This document shows, piece after piece, positions 34,191-47,530 of a stretch of 64,000 nucleotides of DNA. Source of the stretch: Harmothoe impar (lineage: Eukaryota; Annelida; Polychaeta; Phyllodocida; Polynoidae); contig OX381707.1 of the NCBI GenBank assembly GCA_947462335.1, positions 32,663,618 through 32,727,617 of the forward strand, read 5' to 3'. Positions within the stretch are counted from its first letter, which is position 1. Each line of letters starts with the position of its first letter. A model generated the notes under the pieces. That model had not been told where the DNA came from. It saw only the letters and a program-made list of their open reading frames with translations, and searched no databases. A program made the position numbers and the translations under genes.

Positions 34191-34601
34191 TTTGAGTTAA
34201 CATTGTCATGGGAATATTGGTATGAGTTGCTGAAAGCTTAAACAATGCATATCTAGCTGGAGGGATGGCATAGCAGCTAGGCAAAATGTAAATTATTCAT
34301 CAATGCTATAGTACACTAAGGGGGAAATTATAATCTCTGATACCCTGTTATAATGTGGGTTTAAATAATGGTAGGACTATTAAGAATCATGAATAAGTTA
34401 TGATATTACACATGGCACTAAGAATGATGTTAATAAGTGTGCCATATTTGTCGGATTAGGGTATCACATAAATAGATTGTATAATGATACGGCACAGGGG
34501 ATTCATTGCTTCTCCCAACTCAGTGACTCAGCACAGTACCCTTCTCCACATACTACTCACTCCATCCCGAGGACACATGTACCTGGTCCCTTTAGTCAGA
34601 A

Positions 34602-34624
34602 CAGGTGCTGCTTGAGCAGCCCTG
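34602..34624 (+). other. Small hairpin in island beta, copy A
   Basis: CAGGTGCTGC-TTGA-GCAGCCCTG folds as a nine-pair stem with one bulged T and a TTGA loop. The same sequence is at 50,650-50,672. Copy B has lost it. Confidence 0.5.
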
Positions 34625-35933
34625 GGTCCTTACCCACCTCCCACACAATTATCACACTCTCCAGCCCTATATGGCAAATATTGCCATTTTGCTGACGTCG
34701 GCAGTTTTATTTTTACACCGCTCCTTTTACCTGGGTGCTGGGGCTGCTGTGCTGAGGTGCCCTGTTGTGATGCCCTGGTTGTGGGGAGGGCAGCATTCCC
34801 GCAGTCAGCTCTGTTTGTTGGTGGGTCCTGCTCTGACAATAAGATAGGTTAATGGGCTGTCGGGTCTGCTGTAATGTCCCCTGACCAGTATTCATCTTAT
34901 TCTCACAGAGCAACATTTGACTATGGTACCACTAACGTATGGTAATTATAAAATACACATGATATTTTCGTTCCCTTATTACATACTCAAGTTTACCACC
35001 ATACTGGAATGGTGAAGTCTTTCTACTACATATAAGGTGTATCAGTTAAATTCACAAAGAATTAACAGCAAAATACTATATCCACTAGGTCATTCAACCT
35101 CATCCAATACCGGCCTGCCATAGCCAGACAATACTCCAAGGTCTTGACCACTCCCCGCACCCCATCACATGCACACACTTCCCTGCCCTGGCCACCAGCA
35201 CCTGTTGGGACCAGATAAGGCGGTGTCTGTTTTGTCATGGTCCTGTCCATTATTACTGCTTCTGACTATCTCCACTCACTCCCCCAGCATCCTCACCCCT
35301 GGGGGCTTTTGTATTGGGATGGAGGGATGGGTTGGTGAAGCGGATGTGATGTAGACTGGATCCATACATGCAGGCAGTTTCCAGTACCATGGACCTTTTG
35401 GAACCCCCTAATCATCCTATTCCCTGTTTGTCTGTCATGGCAAATTATTCAATAATATTTCCAATACGTTTTTAAAATTAGTTGAGTTGGAGGATTTCGA
35501 ACGCAAAGTTCAGTTAGCTGTACTAAAATGCCAATGCCTGAATGTAGTGCCTCAGCCACCTGTACACAGTATATTGAATTGCAATAATGAAATAACTCAT
35601 TTACTACTACATGTATCTACAAGGGCCCTTGATATGGACCTCGAGGAGAACCATTTCCGTTTCTGTTGGAGCCTTAAGGCACTGTCAGGAGACACTGCTA
35701 CACTGATAAAATGAAGGGATCAAAACTTGTCAAAAGGTCGTCTTATAAGAAGAGTTTAGGGTCTTTAAAGTGACGGTCATAAAATAAACGAGTTAAAGGT
35801 TGTCTATTTGATGAACTGTCCGGTTACCATCCCAAAAGACAAGACTAGGGTCATCTAACTGACAATGTTAGCCCAGGCAGTGGCCCACTCCAAGTGACAA
35901 GTCTAAGGTCGTCAAATTCACAACCCAGAATAG

Positions 35934-36153
35934 TTAACCCTTTATTGGCTGCAAACTGCTTTAAATGTGCTTGAATCCCTTTGTCAGCATGATGCATGAA
36001 TGTAGTCCTGGTGGGTATTCACCAAGCCTGCATTCATGCACCTTTGGAAATGAATCAACAGTTGGGCGAGTATACTTGCCAAGGCTGAATTCATGTATTA
36101 TGATTGCATAGAGCATAGCACCTTAACGCACTATGCACCCCTTAGAGGGTTAA
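35934..36153. mobile_element. TTAACCC-family MITE, copy 3
   Basis: Left end TTAACCCTTTATTGGCTGCA; right end TGCACCCCTTAGAGGGTTAA, whose reverse complement begins TTAACCCTCTAAGGGGTGCA. 220 bp, with GCATGATGCATGAATG inside. Present in triplication copy A only, so it inserted after the duplications. Confidence 0.8.
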
Positions 36154-36556
36154 CCTGTGCACTATAACCTCTACTTCACTGCAGGTGGAGCTAACTGGGT
36201 TCTGCCTAGGCTTAATTGTTGTCCATGTCTGTCTATATTTCTGAGGTTTATAATAGCTAATTGATACAAACATAGAGGTATGTAGGTTATGGGAATTCCT
36301 GCCATATCCCCAAGTCTATATTGAGAGTATTTCTACCCTTTAGTTACAGACTGCTAACACATATGTGGATGTCATATCAATGGGAGTTTCCTTGCAGCTA
36401 TCGTGCCATAGAAATAACCACAAAAGAGGTGTCTGTGCCTTCACATATTAGTTTTGTCTCAATTATATCAAAACATTGATTCCTTTATCTTTTCTAGCAT
36501 CCCCAATAGATAAATCTCAGGATTCTCCACAACATGAATGTGTATTCCCATAAATA

Positions 36557-37331
36557 CACTGTAAAAAATATCCCGTAAAAATTACGGTGAATCACTGGCA
36601 TCACTGAATGCCGACCGTTTCCCGTTTTTTTTACGGTCACCGTATTTTGCTTTCCCCCGTAAATTTTACAGGCCTTTCCCGTTGTATTTTTACGGTGATT
36701 CATCATTATTATACGGTGATTCTCTGCTATTCAATGATGATTATAATTGTTTCTGGATTCATTGTTGTATATTTCATAATATCATCTTAATTCCAGGCCT
36801 GTATACATATATTAGGCCTGAGAAGCATAATTGAATGCCTTATAGCAATATACAATTACAATCCATGAGCAAAAGGTACTCTAGGATTGTTACAAAGAAA
36901 CTCTGACAACAGTCTCAATATGTATAGTTTTAATTACCACAACATGGGTGTTTATACTATTCGTACTTGTGTCCGGGTCTAAAAAAAGGAAATTATATTT
37001 TTTTAATCTTTATTATGCCAAAGGCTTTAATTTTGACTATATAATTAATGAGATATTTGGATATCTTTATAAATCTAACACAATTATGTATGCTTTTAGT
37101 TGATAGCTTCCACTAAAGTCTCTCTATCAAACCAAGCTGCCACCTGGTGAGCAAACTTTTAACGTGAGATTCACCGTACATGAAAAAACATTGTTTCACT
37201 GTACTGGTTTACGGATGTTCAATGTGAAAGTAATAAGTTTTACAGTGTCTCACCGTAAATCACAATTACGGTGATACACCGTCAAATTTAGCATTGATTC
37301 TCCGTAATTTCAACGGTAGTTTTTTACAGTG
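36557..37331. mobile_element. 775-bp DNA element with CACTGTAAAAAA ends
   Basis: Left end CACTGTAAAAAATATCCCGT, right end ACGGTAGTTTTTTACAGTG, flanked by TA on both sides. The interior has many CCGTAA/TTACGG motifs in both orientations near each end (for example AAAATTACGGTGAATCA on the left). TA duplication fits the Tc1/mariner group or a relative. No transposase frame. Confidence 0.8.
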
Positions 37332-37588
37332 TATGATTAAAATCAACATAGAAATTATGCAATTCATTCCCCAACTTTATACAGAATGCATGTTATATTG
37401 ATGCCACCTACAGGGAAAATCCTGAAACAGACCCTGGTTGACGAGTCTAGGGCTGGCATGAGTCAGGTTCTGGGCTGGCACATACCAAGTGTATCCTCTA
37501 TCTGACAACTACAGCTAGAGGACCCACTCTCTTGTCACTTAGAAGAGTCTGCAGACGAGTTTACTTTTTGAGTGTAGTTGTAGAGGGA

Positions 37589-37619
37589 TCTGACAATGTT
37601 CTGGATTGTCACTGTCAGA
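37589..37619 (+). other. 31-nt conserved hairpin, copy A
   Basis: TCTGACAATG ... CACTGTCAGA pairs over ten positions with one mismatch around an 11-nt loop. The equivalents at 45,336 and 51,512 pair perfectly and have the same total length. Confidence 0.55.
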
Positions 37620-39111
37620 GTCACTGTCAGCCCCTGAGTAGAGAGAATTACCGCACTGTCTACAGACATTTCACTTCAGCCTGCCTTTAGACTTCTCCGG
37701 GAAATGCACAAAAGGGAAGACAAAGTGCCTCAAGTTCTTATAATTGGCCAGGGAAGAACATAGCAATGTCGGCCATACAACACATTGCTTTCTTTCCCTC
37801 TTTTGTAAACAAATTATACCAGCAAGAAAACATATATGGATAATTTCAGGCCAACTTTGAACTAGAAATGGTTGGCCGAAACAAATTATACTTGGATTGA
37901 GTTCACGTTGCCGTAAAAGATTATAAGAAGAATTATTGGCACTACCTCAATATGAAATACTTTACTGGCACATGGGGCTACCTGGCATAATGCAGCGTTC
38001 AATAGATGGCATGGCCCTGTCAATGTCATGCATACAACTGTGCCAGTGAGTGGCATAGTATTGGTGATATTTGACACATGACAAATGCCAAATGGACCCC
38101 CCAAAGGGCATCTATGAATATAGGAATGTTTGATAAATGACATAGAGCATAGGTTGCCTGATGGAAATGACAAGTACAAAATTAATGATAGAGTTAGTTG
38201 CACGCAATTGAAGGTCACTTCATAATTCCATTAGTAGAGGAATATACCACTATAATCTGATAATTATGCTAATGATAGTGAACTGGCGCTGCACAGTATA
38301 TCGGGTAGCATTATAATCTCCACAATATAGTTATTACATATCTTTAGACATCAGTCTAGTATAGATGACTTTAGAATAATTCCATCTTCGCCAAAAGCTG
38401 CATTCCACTATGTGCTGATGCAACGAGGTAGTTAATGCAACCCCTACTCCCCATGACACAATTCTACAAATGTGGGGTGGATGCTCTTCACCTGTATCTG
38501 TTCACATACAGTAGGCTCTAGATACATAATCCTCTGGTCGCGTGTTGGAGTGTCAATTATAGTAACAGTGAGAGGGGAGTGGAATGGTCAATTGATGACG
38601 AGCAGGAATGGAATTATGTCAACTTCATAACAAAAAGTAACTGGAAATAACTCACTACTAGCTCATATTGAGTATGATTGTGGTATCTTGCAATTGACAC
38701 AAAGAAGTAGAAGGAGAAATAACAAAATGCTTACCTCCTTTAATTGGATAATCTATAAGTAGGGGTTTATGATTCACACCCATTTCAATGCTACATTGAT
38801 GTCCTGATCTTCTTTCTGCAGTTACTGCTAGCTACCTTGCTGATATTTTGTTGGTAGCCACAAAAATGATGCTGATTATGACACAATAAGTCTTCTAAAC
38901 CATTTACTCCCATCCGTTGAATCAGTTTTTATGCATCCATTTACATCAATGGATTAGCTGCGTAGTACTTAAGCCCAAACTATTTTATTGAGTTTGAATC
39001 AATGCTGTCAAACAAAATCCGGAATGGCAGCACCATGTATATTCCCATGTGCAGCCAGACTCAGGGAATAGCATATCCATGATGTGACCCACCCCTGCCT
39101 GATGTAGGTGT

Positions 39112-39170
39112 AGACTTTCACACTGAGAGCAGCTCATGGGGAGTAGCCTCACTAGTGAGGGATGAGCTGC
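39112..39170. other. Palindromic island epsilon, copy A
   Basis: AGCAGCTCAT and ATGAGCTGCT form perfect ten-bp arms around CCTCACTAGTGAGG, itself a 14-bp palindrome. The inner palindrome is intact in all three copies (46.4 and 52.65 kb), while the outer arms have mismatches in B and C. Confidence 0.5.
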
Positions 39171-39943
39171 TTACAGAGGGGTGAGTTACTGTCAGTAGGT
39201 CCCCCACAGGGTGAACACATCGCCTAGGATTTGTGAGCTAATCCCATTTGAGAGGGCAGCCAAACAATGGCATCTATAGCTAACTCAGGGTGGGGTTACC
39301 ACCATAGGCAGATGGGTGTGTGTGTGTGGAGGGGAGGGGAGGGGGTAGTAATATTCTATGTACATCTTATTATATTTGGGGGTAGGGTAGGGAGTGTAAC
39401 AATGGGATTGGCACCAATTCTGGATGAGAAATTGAAGAATGGAATGGAGAGAAATGGAATAGAAAGTAATTACAATCTAACATACTGAAAGCCGGGGAAT
39501 TTGCAGATGCATGCATATGAACAAAACCATCTGGTACAACTCTAAATGATGGGAGTAATACAACAACCAATCCATAATGACCCATTCATACATTATGCAT
39601 ACAGTCAAGGGGTCAGGCTTCAGGTGCTATAATGTAAATTTAGAAGCAGCCAAGCCATGTTTATCACGATTGGCAGGTTGGGAGTCAATTTCTATTATGA
39701 TAATCAGATAATATTATTTATCATCTGGACTTTCATAATAGTTCAACTCCTGGCTTACCCTGACCATCCAACGGATTTTATGAGACATATAAAGTTGGGA
39801 AATGTTGAATTTGATATGCCCCTTTTACCATACACTAAAACAGTACTTGCTTCTGATTGAGAGGCCATACTAAAACAAACGACTATGTTATGACCATTTT
39901 CATAGAATAACAAAACTTTTGCAAGTAACAAAACAAGACGATA

Positions 39944-40075
39944 GTGGTAGGCTAGATAGCTACAGGGTCACTCATAATCAATAAGTCTGGCCATCTTATG
40001 AATCTTCATATAAAAATATGTAACCAAGGCTGGCAAGGAACTATCATTGCAAGGAGCCAACTGCAGGTATATATA

Positions 40076-40141
<66 letters not shown>

Positions 40142-40157
40142 ATATATATATACATAA

Positions 40158-40253
<96 letters not shown>

Positions 40254-40382
40254 GTAGGCTAGATAGCTACAGGGTCACTCATAATCAATAAGTCTGGCCA
40301 TCTTATGAATCTTCATATAAAAATATGTAACCAAGGCTGGCAAGGAACTATCATTGCAAGGAGCCAACTGCAGGTATATATA

Positions 40383-40427
<45 letters not shown>

Positions 40428-40442
40428 TATATATATATACAT

Positions 40443-40527
<85 letters not shown>
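39944..40527. repeat. 307-bp tandem duplication with (TA)n arrays
   Basis: GTGGTAGGCTAGATAGC recurs exactly 307 bp apart (39,944 and 40,251). Each unit is a unique 120-bp part, ending AGCCAACTGCAGGTATAT, plus a long (TA)n array. Copy B of the triplication has the same unique part at about 47.2 kb with no TA expansion. Further (TA)n lies at 40,670-40,738. Confidence 0.92.
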
Positions 40528-40533
<6 letters not shown>

Positions 40534-40668
40534 TATATTTAGGAAGCAGCGGCAATTGTTGGTTCCCTATTCATCCACTAGGGGTCACCCCAAGCTGGCA
40601 CCACCTTTCTCCCGCCAATGCTCGGTCAGTCTGTAGTAGCTAGCCGGTGGATACGGTTCATTTTTTCA

Positions 40669-40738
<70 letters not shown>

Positions 40739-40849
40739 CCTCCATATATGGCCTTTGTGATAAAGTTCCTTTCTTTTAACTTCTCTTTGTTCTAGGATTT
40801 GCCTTTGTCTTTTATTAAACTACACCCTGTATTGAACTGAATGGGGGCT

Positions 40850-41780
40850 CATGGTGTTTTATAGAATGTGTTTGTTTGCGTTCTGCTTGGCTGTGCTATA
40901 GTGTTTAGTAGTTCTATCTCAGCATAGTGCTAGTTTCTTATATTGGTAGAGCACTAATATGCTAAGGCTGGCCAGTTCTCCTCCAACCTTAGCCAAAGAC
41001 AAGTGAGAGGTACATAAACTGTATATAAATGGTGTTTATTACTAATTGCCAACAAACCAGTCAACTCCATACATCCTCTGGAGGGTATCTTTGATGTGCT
41101 AATTACCTTCAGCATCTGATACAACAGTAAGTACCAATATATGTGTGCAGGTCAGTGCAGTATGTGTTCCATGAGTATAGTGATGTTAAAATATATAGAG
41201 ATTCCCATAGTGAGCTGTTGAGTCCTGATACTGGGGATGCTGTGACCATCCCCGCATGCTTCCAACCTAACTCCAGAGGTGCGGGCCTACCCTCGCCCAG
41301 GACCCAGGTGAGTAGCCGCAGCTCATCTCCAAATGAACTGTTACTCGCTACTAGCTACTGACGGGCACCTGCGGCGGCTATATGGTAGCCACCTACAGCC
41401 CCCTGCAACACCTGTGCCAAGCCTCAGCCTATCACAAGTGGCCACGCTGTTCTTCTGCATTTGACTGACAGGTCTATGTTTCTGCCCCTTTCATCAGTCT
41501 CCAACCACATTATAGGTCTACTCTCCATCTGATGTTTTAGCCCCAGCCTCAACTAGGACTATATTCACACATCAACCACAAACTCTGCAATATCATAGAA
41601 TGATACCAAGCAACATAGATACATTATTCCATATGTTGATGTATGCTTATAAATATGAGCATCATGCAATGAAACTCTATAAATCAATATTATAATTTAT
41701 TGTACTATTAATATCTAACATATTCCATTGAAATTACCCTGATAAACACACCACAATAGTACAGTATATTCCTGAAAAGC
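40850..41780. other. Spacer between triplication copies A and B
   Basis: This roughly 930-bp segment has no counterpart at the B/C junction. No supported gene. A frame at 41,143-41,361 is short and unrecognised. Confidence 0.5.
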
Positions 41781-43664
41781 CCATTGTTAGTCCTATTCTG
41801 TACGTCGATTGGTATCCTTTATTTACAGCAGAGCACTGCATTGTACTATTGTATTTGGCAATAACATACAACATTATATTCTAGATGGTTGTCATCTTGA
41901 CTAACATACTGCATTAATTGAGATATATTGGCTGATAATACAAATTTTAAAGCTCTTCAATCAGGCTCTAATACAAATAGGACGTTCACTGAATCCCAAT
42001 ACCGTTGCTACTACCACTAAACTACTTTTCTGGAGAAATTAAAAGATCTTGACCTCCTTCCCACCATTCTTTTGTGTTATGTGGGAAGTTTTTCATTGTT
42101 AAACACTGCTGGAATGCCCATGCATAGTAGTTATATCTCATTCATTGGACGTTGATAGTAACAATAGCGATGGTAATTGGAAGCAGGGGATTTCCTAGGG
42201 TTTATAATTATGTTCAATAGGAGTATCATTACTGTATTCTCAAGGAATGAATCATGACTTGATTTCTTTTGATACAGGCAGAGACCGTCCTTGTAAAGGA
42301 AGTGCTGTGCTGCATCTGCTATGTATTAAAGAGTTCTATTGCTGACTATGTACCTCCTGATGAAGAGTTGTAATTAGACAGATAGTTCTCTTGAAAGCAG
42401 CAGTGATATGATCTAATTAACTAGTACAGTTCATGTTGTTATCTTGATCTGAAGCTCTATGGGTACTATTAATTAGTGTGAAGGCCTTAAGATTGCAGAT
42501 ATAATACAATTGTAAGGATGGAAATATTCCCTGAACAAGTCCATCAAATTCCTATACTATTTACCCTTTGTTTCTATTTCCTCCACTTCTTAGCTCCATT
42601 TATTAACTCGCTATCAATCAGTCTCGGCATTCATTATGCCGAATTCAAAGGGACATTCATAAATAAAGTGTTTTGGCCTTTAGAGGTTGCAAGCTGGTGT
42701 TTACGTTTTGGTGATAGGCTGTGACAATGGCTGCTCATTCGTACCTGCACAGGATAGACATTTCTGGCAAATGGCTCAGATGGTGTAGGCAGGAGCCTCT
42801 TTCAAATGTGTCTAACCTAAATTTGCCCAAATCCTAATAAACTATCAGCATCCAATGACCGAAGGCAAATCTAGTCCAATGAAATGCTGCACTTTGCTCT
42901 AATCTGTCACAGCACTTGAATCATTAAGTCTGATTATGGCATCACCAGAGCCATCTGTCGGGATGATGCAATGTGCATTAGGACGTCCCCTCTCTGACCC
43001 TCAGTCAGACGCTTAGAGCTTTGGGCATTAGGCATACATCAGGATATTTACCTTTACTCACCAGGAGGTAGTATGTGTTCTGTGTGTAGATGTTGGTGGG
43101 ATATGCCAGCAGGTCAGAGGTTTAGGCTACCATAATGCTCCCTTTGATATCTCCTTTTTATGATGGTACCTCATTACTTTCAGTCAGCACAGATGAGTTT
43201 GGGGCAATTAATATTTTAACAAATAATACCACAATGTCCCATTTACAACATCTTCAGATAATTCTCGAAAAATGTATTGAGGTTAAGTGGAATTTTTTGG
43301 ATTCAATGTACTCATCAGTTTAAGCTTTGGGAATAAAGCTGACTTGTAATCATGAAATACTGAGGTGCCTAATCAGGCTTTTATGATTGTGATTATAATG
43401 TTCTGTTGGAAACTCTTACTAAGGCTGATATTTATGTTTAGTTGGAAACCCTTAGAATAAGACATGAAAACTACTGTATGAGATCACAACATTGGGGATT
43501 TCATACCTTTAAGTTGTCTAAATATGTTATCTGCTTCTCAGCTTAGCAATATATAATAATAGATTTATATACCCCACTTGTGGGGAAGAACTACTATATA
43601 CCTGTATCTTGAGAAAACACACAGATCACTGCAGAGGAAAGAAAGTAACTTTTTGTCCTTCCAG

Positions 43665-43840
43665 GCTCTACAAGTTGTGGGTGGGCTGCTGCTGTGATTA
43701 ATTGGATTTACTCTAGCCTACATGTTGGGAGACATTGATCCGAAACAGTTTATGCATACAACCAGTGAAGGCAGCTTCCTGATTCCGGTAAATAACTTGC
43801 ACAGGCACAGGAAGAACAACCAAAATGGCCACACAGAAAG
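43665..43840 (+). other. Candidate first coding exon, island alpha copy B
   Basis: A strong acceptor (CTTTTTGTCCTTCCAG) precedes 176 nt ending ACAGAAAG|GTAAGC. Near the 3' end is CAAAATGGCC: an ATG (43,825) with A at -3 and G at +4, giving M-A-T-Q-K then a phase-1 split codon. The rest would be 5' UTR, with a short upstream ATG frame. The ATGGCC also resembles a YY1 site, so a promoter element is an alternative. No downstream exon was identified. Confidence 0.35.
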
Positions 43841-44466
43841 GTAAGCTTGAGTAAACATGATCTATTTATTTATGAGACAATGGGGATTGTATCAATATAA
43901 AATGTGTGAATAAATAGAGCACCAGCTATGCTGGAGGATAACAGAGAGAGATGTTTCTCAAGATTATGTCATGCTAAGCCAGTAGGCAAAATAATTATTC
44001 TCCACCATGAGGAGTGGGTATTGGCTATGTACATTAATTAATAGCGTCCAAAAACCTTTACAACAAACACTTGTAAGAAATTGCAACCATGTAAGGAATG
44101 ATCAAATGACATGTGTGGCTTAAGGTCTACCTGACCACGAAGCTGCAGCAAACAAGAGTCAATGACAATGTATCGTCCAACAAACTACAACAATAGATGT
44201 ACTACTCTAGTCGGTACTTGGCCCCCTATTAATTATTGTCTATACAAACAACATAGACATAGATAACTATAAGAGTTATCTCTGACAATTATCTAGCTGC
44301 AGTAGCATTGCTAATAGATCTGGAATCTGCAATCTCTAGGCACTATAGAATGACTAGTTAGTTCATTGACTTTCTGCTATAAGGAAACATGTACCTGGCC
44401 CTGTTCCTGCTGTGTGTGTTCAAAGCCCTGAGTCGTTGCCCGCCTCCCACACAATTATCACTCCAG

Positions 44467-44472
<6 letters not shown>

Positions 44473-44526
<54 letters not shown>

Positions 44527-44556
44527 ATAGATATAAATATATATATATATATATAG

Positions 44557-44606
<50 letters not shown>

Positions 44607-44607
44607 G

Positions 44608-44651
<44 letters not shown>
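44473..44651. repeat. (TA)n then (TG)n microsatellite
   Basis: About 150 bp of interrupted TA followed by about 14 TG units. It starts exactly where copies A and C read CCAGCCCTATATGGC, so the TATA in that motif seeded the expansion in copy B. Confidence 0.93.
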
Positions 44652-44654
<3 letters not shown>

Positions 44655-44984
44655 GTGTGCAAATTTCGGTAACATAGCAACCAGAAACATTCCATATCAA
44701 ACTTCATACTAGAATGGTTGTAATTTGAGCCATGGCAAAACCTTCTATTCTGTTGCCATGACAACAATAAAATTCTTGTTTCACATCTTCAACATGGGAA
44801 TGACATGTATACACGTTATTGAGCTCAGTTACATAGTTTGATTTACATTTCCCATATTCCATTAAAAATGTAGGATAAGAAATAAAATGAGAAATAATAA
44901 TATCAACATAGTGGAGAATACTCAGGCTCAGCCAGTGGGCAAATCTGATATTGCAGATATTTATCATCATTTTCCTACTTTATT

Positions 44985-45117
44985 TGCTCTAAAATTTTAA
45001 ATATCTATCGGATAACAAATACAAGCTCATGTGTGAAATGCTGAGGTCGACCCGGAGATATGTGCAAAATACGCCATTTCACACCATTTTATGCCACTGG
45101 GCTCCTGAGGGTTAACT
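44985..45117. mobile_element. Possible end of a TTAACCC-type MITE
   Basis: The reverse complement of the right border reads TTAACCCTCAGGAGCCCAGT then GGCATA, like the family ends elsewhere. No matching left end found. Confidence 0.3.
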
Positions 45118-45335
45118 TAAGTACCTTCACAATAACAGAATATAACAGTTGAAACATGACATAATGTGCAAATTGATGTCCTGTAACCTGGTCAAATATT
45201 GTTTATGCCTCATTATTTCTTTTATTACAGTAGTTCATGACATTATGTCTCCTTATGATAATAATAATTATTATCTGACTGTCTATTCCCAGCACTCTAG
45301 CAGCCCTAGGCTACTGTCAGTATACACTAGAGGTC

Positions 45336-45366
45336 TCTGACAGTGTTCTGACATGTCACTGTCAGA
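45336..45366 (+). other. 31-nt conserved hairpin, copy B
   Basis: TCTGACAGTG and CACTGTCAGA, ten perfect pairs around an 11-nt loop. Preceded by CCCAG|CACTCTAGCAGCCCTAGG, an acceptor-like border also present in copy C. Confidence 0.6.
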
Positions 45367-47530
45367 GTCACTGTCAACTTGGGCAGACATGATTACCACA
45401 CTGCCTGCAGACATCCTATAATTTTCTACAGTCAGGGCCTTTTTAACTGTTGTCTGACTTTACGGTGCTTCGTGAAAATCTCATGAGGGAAAACAAAGGC
45501 AGAACTTTGTCCAAATCGAAGTGTCTCATGTTTTTGTGTTGGATACCTGTAGTTGAGACATTATACAACCTTTTATAATATTATATTCCATCATAGAAGG
45601 GATGAAGATCTATAAATTCCCTTTCATACTTGAAGTTAATGATGTGCCTGGACCTCAGGTTACTCCATATCCTGCATAGAATATGTAATCAAAAAAGAAT
45701 TGACATAGGAAGTAACCATGCCCTTCTACATTGATGGACATACAGTAGGCACATGAATTTTATATGGTCTGTAGTCAACAAGGTATTGAACTAAATACCA
45801 TATGTGAGGTGAATGCCCTGAAATGAAGACCACTATTTAATCAACATTAATGGCATAAACCTCTAGCATCTTTCGACAGTAGGCACTGCCTAATCATCTG
45901 GTTGCGTGTTGAAGTGCCACACAGAGTAGCAGTGGTAGGGCAGTGGAATGGGCAATTTGCAATGAGCAGGGTGGGATTTATGTCTACTTTCATACAAAGA
46001 GTAACTGGGGGCAACTCACCCGGATGCACCACTAACTCATCTATCTAGACTGTGTTCCTAGTATCTCTGCACATGTCCCACAAAGTATGGATTCTAATGT
46101 AAGCAAGAGAGCAATTTCACTGTTCTCAGATTAAAAATAAATTCTTTGTGGTTATTTTGTAAAGAAATCTCTCCTTTAGACATTAGTTCAAAAGAGAATG
46201 TAAATATCAAAGCTGCCAGAAATCACCAACAAAAAAAAACAGAGGTCTAGTGGAATACACGCTTTAGACTTCCCCGTCACAATGGACTATCATAGCATAT
46301 TTATATATGCCTATGGTGTAGGACCCCCTGTTTGCTGGAGGTGTAGACTTTCACACTGGGAACAGATCATGGTTAGCACCCTCACTAGTGAGGGATGAGC
46401 CACTCACAGGGGATGAGTGAGCACGTTCCCCACAGGGTGGGAACATTGCCCAGGATTTGTGAGCTAATCCCATTTCAGAGGGCAGCAGACAATGGCATCT
46501 ATGGCTAACTCAGGATGAAGTTACTGCTATAGGCGGGTGTGTGTGTGTGGGGGGGGGGGGGGGTTGAGGTAGGGGAGGGCGGTCTCTATGTATAGTTTGG
46601 TATATTTGGGGGTCAGGATGGGGAGGTTTAACAGTAGGATTGGCAGCAATTTAGAACAAGAAAATAAAGAACGGAATTAAGGGGAAGGGTGAGCTGTTAT
46701 GATCTAAACATGACAAAAGCAGGGAAATATGTGTATATAGATAAAACCATTATGGAGTTGTGAGCAACTCTAAACCGGGTTTCCTGTATTATGGAAGTAA
46801 CACCCAATCCATGATAAGCCATGCCCCTACAGTACAGTTCTCACATTATGCATACAGCCAAGGGTTTCTCATTCATCCGTTTGACTTTCAAAGAGATGAT
46901 ATAATATAAAGTCCAGACAGCATCCGTGCCATGTTTATCGATGGTATTAAAACACATGATTAGTTGGTAGGGAATCAGTTTCTATGATAATATATACCAC
47001 CTGCGCTTTTATATTTCAACCCAAGGCTTAATCTGCACATTGGCGTGTTTGAGATAATAGCTTCATAGTTTAGAGTAATAGCTATAACCGTGCACTAAAC
47101 CAAAACTAGCTTCTAGTTGAGAGCGCACATTAAAACAAACAGCTATGTTATGACCACTTGTATAAAATAATAAAATATAACTTTAACAATTAACAAAAGA
47201 ATAACATAGTGGTTGCAGTTGCAGGGTCACTCATAATCAATAAGTCTTGCCATCTTATGAATCATTATAAGAAAAGTGTAACCAAGGTTGGCAATGAACT
47301 GTCAGTGCTAGGAGCCAACTGCAGGTATATATCCACAGCTCAAGGCCTTGCCTTTGTGCTAAACTTCCTTTGTTTTAGCTTCTTGTTTTTCTAGGACTTG
47401 CCTTTGTCTGGCACTAAACTGCACCCTGCATATCCTTGGAGAACCACATCAGTCCTATTCTGTAAGAAGATGGAGATCCTTTATGTCTAGCATTCTGCTT
47501 TGTGCAAATGTATTAGGCAATATTATATAT

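Larger units (their letters stand above)
32400..40830. repeat. Segmental triplication, copy A
   Basis: First of three head-to-tail copies. Homologous anchors: GAGAGTGCAAAACAC (32.4 kb), the GATGAAGAGTTCTAACTAGACAG region (32.9), the exon-like island (33.98-34.19), CATGTACCTGGTCCC (34.57), the 31-nt hairpin (37.59), the GATGTAGGTGTAGAC island (39.1) and TAGGATTTGCCTTTGTC (40.8). It is longer than the other copies because of a MITE at 35.93 kb, a CACTGTA element at 36.56 kb and (TA)n expansion at 40.07-40.53 kb. Confidence 0.85.
41785..47445. repeat. Segmental triplication, copy B
   Basis: Begins at TAGTCCTATTCTGTACG, matching CAGTCCTATTCTGTAAG at 47.45 kb. It carries the same ordered anchors as A and C and ends at CCTTTGTCTGGCACTAAACTGC. 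Unique changes are a (TA)n/(TG)n expansion at 44.47-44.65 kb and loss of the hairpin part of island beta. Confidence 0.88.

Noticed and set aside
33786..34284. Minus-strand genes of 131-144 residues with peptides shared near 50 kb
   Set aside because: The shared peptides follow from conserved DNA of island alpha in two frames at once; the frames break in the other copies. A plus-strand exon reading has better splice signals.
39998..40643. Ile/Tyr repeat proteins
   Set aside because: Translation of (TA)n arrays. The same applies to frames at 44,420-44,767.
44386..44470. Signal-peptide-like frame [16 protein letters not shown] in copy B
   Set aside because: The equivalent frame in copies A and C has different residues and a stop after about 12 codons.
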